DNA from: Inia geoffrensis
Taxonomy: Eukaryota > Chordata > Mammalia > Artiodactyla > Iniidae
NCBI GenBank assembly: GCA_036417435.1
Contig: CM070900.1
Coordinates: 115,855,315-115,919,314, forward strand
Reading direction: 5' to 3'
DNA length: 64,000 nucleotides
Part shown: positions 10,613-21,134 of the stretch, in pieces
Layout of the letters: the number at the start of each line of letters is the position of its first letter
How positions within the stretch are numbered: the first letter of the stretch is position 1
Translations under genes and position numbers: made by a program
The notes under the pieces: generated by a model
The model's input: only the letters and a program-made list of their open reading frames with translations
Database searches by the model: none
Told to the model about the DNA's origin: nothing

Positions 10613-13600
10613 ATATTAAACTTCACACATTATAGAGTGAACTTTTTGTCAGGAAGACAGTGGCTGAGATAAGCAGAAATATGTAAGTAGTTCTCAGGAA
10701 AACTAACTAGTGCCAAAGAATTAGGAGAAAGTTTCCTAAAGCATATTACTGGAGAGGTGCTCCAAAAATCATTTTCTACTTTATCTGTTACATGGAAGTA
10801 CCCGAACACCGGCAGAGTAAACTATATTCCGTTTCCCTCTTAACCTGTGCTTTAGTTCCCTCCAAACTTTTGTACCCTAGTTTCATTCTCTTTATCTGGA
10901 AATTTTTTTTTCCTAAAAATTAAGTATGCCGGCGACACTATGATTCCAACTGAGGCGACTGAGAAAAGACGCTCAGATAAGAATAAAATAAGGACAGCCA
11001 CCCTACTGGCTTTTCTATCTTGTGCTCAGCTTCCCTTGATAATGCTCAAGAGGGACAAGGTAACCATGGAAGATGAGAGAGGAGCATATTTATCCTTCCC
11101 CATAGCATCACAAAAATCTAAGATAGAGTCAACTTTAGTTGTTTCTTGCAGTTCAGCCTGACTCCTGGTACCAAGGGACCAGATCAGTCTTTTCACTAAC
11201 TAGTTGTTGCATCTCACCCCCATCCCCCATCAGTCTCTTCCTGAAGGCCACACACCCTGTGTGGTTCTGTTCATAAAAAGCTAAAGGATAAAGTAAACAA
11301 AGAAACCGTCAAAACAAAGGCAGAACATGTTGCTAGGCATGCTAGTGGAGTATTTCCAGAAATCTTTTTTTCTGAGCCTCAATACTTGTTGCCTTAGGCA
11401 CCAGGCTGTGGAGATTCTTTTCTTTTGATATAACATTTTGACCTTCATTTATACTCTCTTCAGTTATATGTAAAGTTAGTTGTCAGGATCTAGCATTCCT
11501 TAGCCTTTACCCAGTGCATGTTTATGATCAGGGACAAAGGCATTGATGCCGCTAGTTGATGTTCCTGCCATGTAACTGTCACCACTGACATTCACCTTTC
11601 TGATAGTCACCCTTGAAAAATAGTATATCATTTCTGAGGGTCATCTCCTTTCACAGATTCAGACCTTGATGTATATGGGAAAAAAAGCCAATTTTTTCCC
11701 ACTATCTTTGTCCATCAATTCAACATAGCTCTCCGACCACAAGATACGAAAGAAATCTGTTAGAACATGACTCATTTTTACAAGCGTTCACAAATGCTGC
11801 CTATCAAATTAGGACTCAGAAAAAATTAGGAAGGTCACCCAAATAAGAAACAGGTATAATATACTTCCCTTATAAACTGAGCAAACTTTGTCACTAAGTA
11901 TCATTATACATGTCATTTCCTGTGCCAGTGAAAAATACCAAGGACACAGCTTTTTCCAGGGACCTTGCATCCTTTGTTGATGCTCGATTATCTCCTGTCC
12001 TTGAGAGTGCCGCTGATTCATTCCATTCCTGTGTATGGAAAAATTGGGGTTCTTTTTGACATCATTTTTATAACTCAAATGTAGATTGGTACCTTGGATT
12101 GTCAATTCCTACATTCTTTGTTGATACACAGTAAATATTGCTTGTATATTTTCCTTTGGAATGAGTACATCACAAACATGAAGTATATGTGAAATGTAGG
12201 AGGTTCTCAATAAATAAGTAGATTTCCTGTTGGGAGATTGGTAAGATAGCAGAGCTCTTATAACACAAAAATATGTGTTAATGGAATGATCACCTGCAAA
12301 ATTAGTCCCTAATTTTGACATCTATTTTCTATTCATCATTTCTTTATTGACTACATTTAACTGACTTTCAGAAAATAGCGCAAGCCAAAGGCAAGACAAA
12401 GGTATTGGTATATGAACCTGAATCTTATAAAAGATGCTAGATTTTTTGAAATCACTGTGCCTTGGAATAATCTTACATTGCCTTCCTCCTTTGAAACTGA
12501 GCTCGGATTTTTTTTTCAGACACCTACACAAATCCTTATATCCAGAGGGGATTCTAATCGGACTGTCCAAGTGTCTGGCATCTCCTTTTTAGCTATTGTT
12601 GAACAAGAATGAGCCTTTGATTTAAGTTATATCTTCAAGAGAAGAGAATGATTTCTGTCCTAGGCTTTGAGAGGAATAGAGTTTTCCCTTTCACCTGCTC
12701 TTATTCTCTCCTTTTATGGAATTCAATAAATAATCCTCAAATACCTTTGGAAACCACCCTGCAACTATAAGGGAGCCAGCCTTTGGTCAAGACCTAGGGT
12801 ATGGAAGGCAGGTTGAGAGACCAAAAAAACATTTGTGCTTGATAGTGTCTTTGAACACCTGTCATATGGTAGCTGGAGCACACTCTAGCTCCAGTTACGT
12901 ATGCTAATAAATTTCCTTGCAGTTAATATATTTTTCAGTTGGGAATATCAAATATTTCAAGCAAAAACACCATAATTGAAAGTTATAGGAAGAATTATTA
13001 GAATCATAATCAAAGACATAGATCGGCACATGGAAGAATTAGACCATTTACCAATTGCAAAAATGAAAATGTCCAAGGACAGCATAGTTTATGTATTCCA
13101 AAAGAGAATATTTGGATATCAGAAACTGAAGAGAGGCTTGGGGAAACTTGATGAATCACTAAAGTATTTTTTTCAAGTTTATCTCTATAGCAGGCCATAT
13201 CAGAGAAATATGAAGGTGTTCTAACTGCCTTAAATAATTTCACCGGAAAAGTCTGCCTCCTTCCAAAAAGAAACTCCTTGTTTATTCTAAAATTATTGTA
13301 TATTATCATGGATATTGATTTATTAATAATTGATAGATTAAATTATTTTAAAATATATGTTTTCACCTTTCTGTGTAAGTTTCTAAAATATGATTAATTA
13401 TTTGAAGTGGATTGACTTTTAGTTGTTTTTTCCCCTAACAATTAATATCATATGCAGAACATTTTTTGCATGTAGTCAATCATGATCTACTCTTTCCAGT
13501 TTTAGATAGGAATGAAATTGTAAATGGAATTACTAAGTATTTCTCTTTCAAAATAAGTAAAGCACTATTATGCCATAAATTAATGCATGTGATGAGCCAA

Positions 13601-14032
13601 CTTACATATTTTACAATATGACATGATTCTAATGTCGTAGCAGCTATAACATGGCTAGCTTACAAAATGATTCAAATTATGGCCAAGAACCAGTGTTTAA
13701 AAAGTACTTCCTTCTTTGAGTACAGGTTTTCTTCCAAATATTTTTTTTCCCTTAACACTATAATCAATCATAAACAAGTCTAAGCGAGCAACATTTGTTA
13801 GACACTGGAGAGTCAAGGAAATATGAGACATGATCCTTCCCCTCAAAAAGATTTTTCTAGTTGTATGGAAGAAACTGTGTATATTAAAGTGAATAGAGCT
13901 ATGGGCAAAAGCAGTGCTGGAGATAAAAAGCACTATGGTCCTTGAGAGGAGGTTGTGGTACGTGTGGTTCTGGCTGAGTACTCCCCAAACACCAGAGAGA
14001 TTATAATCTTGAGATTACATGCTTGCTATTCA
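10613..14032. other. Unique sequence; small open frames without recognisable domains
   Basis: Open frames of 60-99 codons at 10940-11161, 11809-12105, 12109-12321, 12322-12570, 12976-13224 and 13010-13309 show no domain and no splice-site-bounded coding signal that I recognise. Bases about 13780-13930 resemble the same unnamed ancient repeat noted near 4.9 kb. I do not call any gene. Confidence 0.45.
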
Positions 14033-14035
14033 ACG

Positions 14036-14180
14036 TGTATCCATGGACCATAGGACAACATCACCTAGGAGCTTGTTAGAAATGCCAACACCTAGACCCT
14101 GCCCTGGATCTACTGAATCTCAGTCTCCATTAACAGAATTCCCCGAGTGATTTATATGCACAGTGAAATTTAAGAAACAT
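14036..14180 (+). mobile_element. MER5A-like hAT (Charlie) non-autonomous DNA transposon
   Basis: Key MER5A features appear in order: 'acatcacctaggagcttgtta' (consensus: atcacctggagggcttgtta), then 'ctagaccctgccctgg', then 'tctactgaatctcagtct'. The terminal inverted repeats are eroded, so the ends are approximate. It has no coding capacity. Confidence 0.8.
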
Positions 14181-15246
14181 ATATAGGGTATGATGAAAAG
14201 AAAGATTTTAATCCTTTTTCCAATTTTTTTCCCTGAATTGGCTATCTATGAGAATTTAATGCCAACCTTAATATATTCACAGATTTTTTATTCACTTTGC
14301 AAGCAACATTTGAAGTAATATTAATGTTTCATGTGCAGGACAGCTCTGCAAGATGGGCACTCCACAGCTACTGTGCAGGTGTGGGAGGGCTTCCATACAG
14401 AGCTCTCATTCCCAGAGATCATCCATGGATTTCCTCTTTGTTATCTCCAGATTGACTGCAGGAATGTATGGGGAAGGAGAAGGAGCATTTGACAGGAGAC
14501 CTGATTTCTGTTCTCCGTTTGGGTACTAATTAGCAGCATAATCTCAATCATATAATTATTCCAAAAATTAATATTTTCTTATCTATGAAAGGATACTGAA
14601 CGATCACCATGTTTTCTTTCAACTCTGAATTTTAATAATTCTCTTTCAGATTGTCATACATTAGAAGTTAAAAGGAATAAACCTAACACTACTTAGCCTT
14701 CTGTGCAATTGTTTTAGAGAAAAGCATGATGAAGAATTGGTATTGTGTCTGGTGTATATATGAAAGCAGATTGTTCTTGGGTTAAAAACAAGAAGATGCT
14801 GAGCTTCCTCAGTGCCTTGTTGTTATTTAAAGGAACTTTTTGCTTACTTTAAAACACAAAACAGATTTTTCACCTTCAACAGCCAGCATTGAGATATTGT
14901 ACATATTTCTTATATAAGCTAAACATTGTTGGTATGACTTATAAAGAAGAATACTAATGAACTCAACCTTGCCCTATGTGCTTATTTTCTTATTTCCCTC
15001 TTTGGCCTAATTTCCTCAAACTTTCTTTTATTATTTAGAGGTTTTTTTTGTTTTTTTTTTTTTTTGAAGACCAGTAGTTTCTTATCAAATGCTTTGCCTT
15101 CAAAAATTCATAAAGTAGATGATTGTTGAATGTCTCTTGGGATCAAGGCAATGCTGATATTCATGGGACATTCAAAGAAATAAAACAAGTCCATGGTGTT
15201 AACACTTAACGAGTAACTGAATGTTGTAATTAAGGTTATAAATAAG
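14181..15246. other. Unique sequence with a T-rich run
   Basis: Nothing recognisable except a T run at 15043-15065, broken by one G, with no SINE or L1 body beside it. Confidence 0.5.
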
Positions 15247-15281
15247 GTTCTCCACATCCTTGCCAGCACTTGTTATTTGTG

Positions 15282-15499
15282 GGGTTTTTTGTTTGTTTGG
15301 TTGGTTTTTGGTACGCGGGCTTCTCACTGTTGTGGCCTCTCCCGTTGCGGAGCACAGGCTCCAGATGCGCAGGCTCAGCGACCATGGCTTACGGGCCCAG
15401 CCTCTCCGTGGCATGCGGGATCTTCCCGGACTGGGGCACGAACCCATGTCCCCTGCATTGGCAGGCGGACTCTCAACCACTGCACCACCAGGGAAGCCC
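15282..15499 (-). mobile_element. CHR-type SINE inserted in L1
   Basis: This is a minus-strand copy with its A tail as T-rich sequence at 15285-15306. A short target-site duplication, TATTTGTG, lies at 15274-15281 and 15500-15507. A few substitutions (ACTGGGGCACG for ACCGGGGCACG, CATTGGCAGG) separate it from its neighbour at 15863. The open frames of 85-141 codons crossing it arise from the SINE body. Confidence 0.93.
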
Positions 15500-15862
15500 T
15501 ATTTGTGTTCTTTGTGATCGTAGCCATTCTGACAGGTGTGAGGTGATATCTCATTGTGGTTTGATTTGCATTTCTCTGATGATTAGAGATGTTGAGCATT
15601 TCTTCATGGGCCTGTTCGCCATCTCTGTGTCTTCTTTGGAAAAATATCTATCCAGGTCTTTGGCTCAATTTTTATCAAGTTGTTTGTTTTTTTGATGTTG
15701 AGTTGTATGAGCTGCTTATATATTTTGGATATTAACCCCTTAATCAGTCATATTATTTGCAAAAACTTTCTCCCATTCCGTAGGCTGCCTTTTTGTTTGT
15801 TGATGGTTTCCTTTGCTGTGTAATAGATTTTAAGTTTAATTAGGCCCCATTTGTTTATTTTT

Positions 15863-16060
15863 TATTTTTTGTGGTACACGGGCCTCTCACTGTTGTGGCC
15901 TCTCGCGTTGAGGAGCACAGGCTCCGGACGCGCAGGCTCAGCGGCCATGGCTCACGGGCCCAGCCGCTCCACGGCACGTGGGATCTTCCCGGACCGGGGC
16001 ACGAACCCGTGTCCCCTGAATCAGCAGGTGGACTCAACCACTGCACCACCCAGGAAGCCC
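15863..16060 (-). mobile_element. CHR-type SINE, second insertion in the same L1
   Basis: This minus-strand copy is flanked by a perfect 16 bp target-site duplication, CCATTTGTTTATTTTT, at 15847-15862 and 16061-16076. It has the same orientation as the SINE 360 bp to its left. A short deletion in the left part ('ggactcaaccactgcaccaccc') sets it apart. The clear duplication shows an independent insertion, not a tandem copy. Confidence 0.94.
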
Positions 16061-16212
16061 CCATTTGTTTATTTTTGCTTTTATTGCCTTTGCTTTAGGA
16101 GACAGATCCAAAAAAAAGTATTGCTATGATTTATGTCAGAGTGTTATGCCTATGTTTTCTTCTAGGAGTTTTATGGTTTCCAGTCTTACATTTAGGTCTT
16201 TAATAGGGGACA

Positions 16213-16291
16213 TTTTTTCTCAAATATTTTTAACCCAGGGTTGGTTGAATCCATGAATTCAGAACCTACAGATAAGGAGGGCTGACTGTAT
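16213..16291. mobile_element. MER2/Tigger-type DNA transposon end
   Basis: The block 'atttttaacccagggttggttgaatccatgaattcagaacc' through 'gataaggagggctgactgta' is the terminal part of a MER2-like Tigger MITE, ending at a TA dinucleotide (16290-16291). Only about 80 bp remain. The left side abuts the L1 fragment, so its other end was lost by deletion or never inserted here. Confidence 0.7.
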
Positions 16292-16352
16292 ACATTCTTC
16301 TCACCTTCCTTCCTGTTTTGCTAGCTGGATGTGATGGACTACAAGACTCTAG

Positions 16353-16574
16353 TGCTTGGGTTGGCAAACTGTGGTCCATAGACCAGATCTGCCATGCTGC
16401 CTGTTGTGTACAGTTTTATTGGAATGCAGCCACACCCATTCATTTACATATTGTTTGTGGCTGCTTTGTGCTATAGTAGTGGAGTTTAATTGTAACAGAG
16501 ACCTATGACATACAAAGCCTAAAATATTTACTGTGTGGCCCTTTACAGAAAAACTTTATCAACCCCTGCCCTAG
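16353..16574 (+). mobile_element. hAT-type non-autonomous DNA transposon (MER58-like?)
   Basis: The ends are imperfect inverted repeats: 'gggttggcaaactgtgg' on the left and 'atcaacccctgcc' on the right. The interior has 'ttttattggaatgcagccacacccattcattta' and 'gcctaaaatatttactgtgtggccctttacag'. Length is about 220 bp. A copy of the same family lies in the opposite orientation at 34145-34363. I know this dispersed family but am not sure of its database name. Confidence 0.78.
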
Positions 16575-16775
16575 GAGACAGCAAAGTCAAAATCTTGAAG
16601 GAACATGGGTCCCCAAAGCACTGAGAAGAGAGCTGCCACCAACGTGAACCCAAACTTCCTGAATTATTATATGAGCCTGGGGGGGGGGGAAGAAAACAAA
16701 AAAAACCCCTGCTATATTTGATATATAAAATTTCAGAGTTTATTTGTAACATCAGTTTGTTGTATCTTTGTTAGT

Positions 16776-16905
16776 ACATCCATTTTCAGATGAAAAAAAA
16801 GTAAGTCAGAGAAGTTAAATCATTTAGCCACAAATACTTTAGTAAATGAAAAAGACAGGATTTGAATGCAGGTCTGGGTAACGCTAAAATCTGCGCTCTT
16901 TCTAA
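16776..16905 (-). mobile_element. MIR SINE fragment
   Basis: The plus-strand text 'ccattttcagatga', 'gtcagagaagttaaatcattta' and 'gacaggatttgaatgcaggtct' is the antisense of the MIR core and 5' half. The 3' third is missing. Confidence 0.78.
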
Positions 16906-16984
16906 ATTCAGAGTGATCATCTTTGGTTACTGAGTTCACAAGTGATTTTTATTTTCTTCTTTGCATTCTCATATATGTTTTTCT

Positions 16985-18199
16985 AATAGCTTTTTTGAGA
17001 TACATTCATATACCAACAAATTCTCCCTTCTAAAGTATACAGTTCAGTGATTTTTAGTATATTCACAGGGCTGTACACCATCACCGATATCTAATTTTAG
17101 AACATTTTCAGCACTCCAAAACAAATCAGATTAGCAGTGACTTCCTAATCCCTACTCCTCCTATCACCTGGGAACTTTTGATACTAATCCCCAGTCCTAT
17201 TCAAAGTGGAACGATGATGAATTTACCTCTTCTGGACATTTTATATAAATGGAATCATACGATATATGGTCTTTTGTGACTGGTTTAACTTAGTGTAACA
17301 TTTTCAAAATTCATCCATGACATAGCATATATCAGTACTTCCTTCATTTTTACTGATGCATAATAATATTCCATTGTATGGATATATCACATTTTTATCC
17401 ATTAATCAGTTGGGTTGTTTCCACTTTTTAGCTTAAGAATAATGTTGCTATGAACATTTGTGTATGAGTTTTTGTGTAAACATATATTTTTATTTCTCTT
17501 GGGTATATAAGTGGGAGTAGAATTGCTTGATTACGTGGTAACTCAATGTTTAACATTTTAAACAACTGCCAAACTGTTTTTCAAAGTGGCTGCACCATTT
17601 TATGATCTCACCAGCAATGTATGAAGATTCCACTTTCTTCACATCCTTACTAAAACTTGTTTTTGCTTGTCTGTTGTTTTACTTTAGCTATCCTTATGGG
17701 TGTATAGTGGTATCTCAGTTGTGGTTTGATTTGAGTTTTCCTAATAACTAACATTTGCTTATTGACCAGTTGACTATCTTCTTTGGAGACATGTCTATTC
17801 AAATTCATTGTTTACTTTAAATTTTAGTTATTTGTCTTTTTATTGTTGAGTTGTAAGTGTTCTTAATATATTATGGATACAAGTCCTTTATCAGATAGAT
17901 ACATGATTTAAAAATATTTTCTCAGATTCTTTGGGCGTTTTTGTGTTGTTTTGGTTTTTTTCTCTTTTTCGTGGTATCCTCTGAAGCACAAAAGTTTTTA
18001 ATTTTGATGAACTCTATTTTTTTTTTTGTCACTTGTACTTCTGGTGTCATTCAAGAAACCATTGGCTAATACAAGATCATGAAGATTTATACCTGTGCTT
18101 TCTTATAAAGTTTTATAGTTGTAGCTCTTACTTTTAAGCCTACTATAAATTTTCACTTAATTTTATTCTATGGCGTGATATAGTTGTCCACCTTTACTC
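16985..18199 (-). mobile_element. Older L1 LINE (L1M-like), 3' UTR and ORF2 3' part
   Basis: The plus-strand text is the antisense of an L1 3' UTR and ORF2 C-terminal region: 'tttgagatacattcatatacca', 'gttgctatgaacatttg', 'ctgccaaactgtttttcaaagtggctgcacca', 'tctttggagacatgtctattcaa', then 'gttttatagttgtagctcttac'. It is more diverged than the L1 that follows. Its upstream part stops at the tail of the younger L1 near 18200. Confidence 0.85.
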
Positions 18200-21134
18200 T
18201 TTTTTTTAATAGATCTTTATTGCAGTATAATTGCTTCACAATACTCTGTTAGTTTCTGTTGTACAACAGAGTGAATCAGCCATATGCATACATATATGCC
18301 CATATCCCCTGCCTCTTGAGCCTCCCTCCCACCCTCCCTATCCCACATCTCTAGGTCATCGCAAAGCAGCAAGCTGATCACCCTGTGCTATGCTGCTGCT
18401 TCCCATTAGCCAACTGTTTTACATTCAGTAGTGTATATATGTTGATGCTACTCTCACTTCACTCCCGCTTCCCCCTCCCCCTGCCCTGTGTCCTTAAGTC
18501 CATTCTCTATGTCTATATTCCTGCCCTGCCACTAGGTTCATCACTACCATTTTTTAAAAATTTTAGATTCCATATATATATGTTAGCAGACAGTATTTGT
18601 TTTCCCTTTCTGACTTACTTCACTCTGTATAACAGACTCTAGGTCCATCCACCTCACTACCAATAACTCAATTTCATTTCTTTTTATGGCTGAGTAATAT
18701 TCCATTGTATATATTTGCCATATCTTCTTTATCCATTCATCTGTTGATGGACATTTAGGTTGGATCCATGTACTGGCTATTGTAAATAGTGCTGCAGTGA
18801 ATATTTTGGTACATGACTCTTTTTGAATTATGCTTTTCTCAGGGTATATGCCCAGTAGTGGGTTTGCTGGGTAGTATGGTAGTTCTATTTTTAGTTTTTT
18901 AAAGAACCTGCATACTGTTTTCCATAGTGGTTGTATCAGTTTACATTCCCACCAGCAGTGCAGGAGGGTTCCTTTTTCATCACTCCCTTTCCAGCATTTG
19001 TTTCTGGATTTTTTGATAATGGCCATTCTGACTGGCGTGAGGTGATATCTCCTTGTAGTTTTGATTTGCATTTCTCTAATAATTAGTGATGTTGAACATC
19101 TTTTCATGTGTTTGTTGGCCATCTGTATGTCTTCTTTGGTGAAATGTCTGTTTAGGTCTTCTGCCCATTTTTTAATTGAATTGTTTATTTTTTTTTGCTA
19201 TTGAGCTCAGTGAACTGTATATTTTGGAGATTAATCCTTTGTTGTTTCATTTGCAAGTATTTTCTCCCATTCTGAGGGTTGTGTTTTCATCTTGTTTATG
19301 GTTTCCTTTGCTGTGTGAAAAGCTTTGAAGTTTAATTAGGTCCCATTTGTTTATTTTTATTTCTATTACTCTAGGAGGTGGGTCAAAAAAGATCTTGTGG
19401 TGGTTTATGTCAAAGAGTGTTTTTCCTATGTTTTCCTCAAGAGTTTTATAGTGTCTGGTCTTACATTTAGGTCTTTAATCCATTTGGACTTTATTTTTGT
19501 GTTTGGTGTTATGTAGTGTTCTAATTTCATTCTTTTACATGTAGCTGTCCAGTTTTCCCAGCACCACTTATTGAAGAGGCTGTCTTTTCTCCATTGTACA
19601 TTCTTGCCTCCTTTGTCATAAATTAGGGGGCCATATGTGTGTGGGTTTATCTCTGGGCTTTCTATTCTGTGGCATCGACCTATATTTCTGGTTTTGTGCC
19701 AGTACCATACTGTCTTGATTTCTGTAGCTTTGTAGTATAGTCTGAAGTCAGGGAGCCTGATTCCTCCAGCTCTGTTTTTCTTTCTCAAGATTGCTTTGGC
19801 TATTCGTGGTCTTTTGTGTTTCCATAAGAATTGTAAAATTTTTTGTTCTAATTCTGTGAAGAATGCCATTGGTAGATTGATAGGGATTGCATTGAATCTG
19901 TAGATTGCTTTGGGTAGTATACTCATTTTCATAATATTGATTCTTCCAATCCAAGAACATGGTATATTTGTCCATCTGTTTATGTCATCTTTGATATCTT
20001 TCATCAGTGCTTCAGTTTTCTGAGTACAAGTCTTTCTCCTCCATAGGTAATTTTATTCCTAGGTATTTTATTCTTTTTGTTGCAGTGGTAAATGGGATTG
20101 TTTCCTTAATCTCTCTTTCTGATTTTTTTTTGTTAGTGTATAGGAATGCCAGAGATTTCTGAGCATTAATTTTGTATCCTGCAACCTTACCAAATTCATT
20201 GGTTAGTTCTAGTAGTTTTCTGGTGTCATCTTTAGGATTTTCTATCTATAGTATCATGTCATCTGCAAACAGTGACAGTTTTACTTCTTCTTTTCCAATT
20301 TGGATTCCTTTTATTTCTTTTTATTCTCTGATTGCCATGGCTAGGACTTACAAAACAATGTTGAATAAGAGTGCTGGGAGTGGACATCCTTGTCTTGTTC
20401 CTGATCTTAGTGGAGATGCTTTCAGTTTTTCACCAATGAGTATGATGTTTACTGTGGGTTTGTCATATATGACCTTTATTATGTTTAGCTAGGTTCCCTC
20501 TATGCCCCATTTTCTGGGGAGCTTTTATCATAAATGGGCGTTGAATTTTGTCGAAAGCTTTTCCTGCATCTATTTAGATACTCATATGGTTTTTATTCCT
20601 TAATTTGTTAATATGGTGTGTCACATTGATTGACTTGCATATATTGAAGAATCCTTGCATCCCTGGGATAAATCCCACTTGATCATGGTGTATGATCCTG
20701 TTAATATGTTGTTGGATTCTGTTTGCTAGTGTTTTGTTGAGGATTTTTGCCTTTATATTCATTAGTGATATTAGTCTATAATTTTCTTTTTTTTGTGATA
20801 TCTTTTTCCGGTTTTGGTATCAGGGTGATGGTGGCTTTGTAGAATGAATTTGGGAGTGTTCCTCCCTCTGCAATGTTTTGGAAGAGTTTGAGAAGGATTG
20901 GTGTTAGCTCTTTTCTAATTGTTTGATAGAAGTCTCCTGTGAAGCCATCTGGTCCTGGAGTTTTGTTTGTTGGAAGATTTTAAATTATAGTTTCAATTTT
21001 ATTACTTGTGATAGGTCTGTTTATATTTTCTAATCCTTCCTGGTTCAGTCTTGGAAAATTGTACCTTGGCAAGAATTTGTCCATTTCTTCATGGTTGTCC
21101 ATTTTATTGGCATACAGTTGTTTGTAATAGTCTG
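18200..21134 (-). mobile_element. L1 LINE, 5'-truncated, 2.9 kb
   Basis: The longest L1 in the window. The minus strand runs from mid-RT of ORF2 (truncation at about 21134) through the ORF2 C terminus to a 3' UTR whose C-rich (antisense) block lies at 18300-18540. The tail is the T run at 18200-18207. The same 3' UTR type appears in plus orientation at 45128-45552, so both belong to one lineage of L1. It is less diverged than the L1 to its left and probably inserted into or beside it. ORF1, the 5' UTR and the endonuclease are missing, so it cannot move on its own. Confidence 0.92.
18583..21130 (-). pseudogene. L1 ORF2 remnant: RT core to C terminus
   Basis: ORF2 normally makes an endonuclease-reverse transcriptase that copies L1 RNA into DNA at a nick. 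This copy keeps the C-terminal half only. The catalytic FADDM motif is encoded at 20255-20269 (minus strand), so both aspartates are still present. A 192-codon open block at 19426-20004 holds [20 protein letters not shown] and [21 protein letters not shown] 179-codon block at 18583-19122 has the cysteine-rich motif [15 protein letters not shown] and ends in a stop near the normal ORF2 terminus. Other parts are broken by frameshifts and stops, for example around 20000-20250. It is a dead gene. Confidence 0.88.

Larger units (their letters stand above)
15247..16202 (-). mobile_element. L1 LINE fragment (ORF2 3' part), split by two SINEs
   Basis: Three minus-strand pieces (15247-15281, 15500-15862, 16061-16202) join into one continuous L1 ORF2 region when the two SINEs are removed. 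The plus-strand text 'gacaggtgtgaggtgatatc' to 'cttacatttaggtctttaat' is the antisense of the ORF2 region downstream of the RT core. There is no 3' UTR at the left end, so the fragment is cut on both sides. It is inactive and older than the SINEs it contains. Confidence 0.88.

Noticed and set aside
15260..15695. Overlapping open frames of 74-141 codons on both strands as genes
   Set aside because: They lie over a CHR SINE and antisense L1. The same peptide-like text recurs at 1.5, 15.9, 25.7, 34.7, 52.0, 56.8, 61.4 and 61.8 kb because it is SINE sequence read in different frames.
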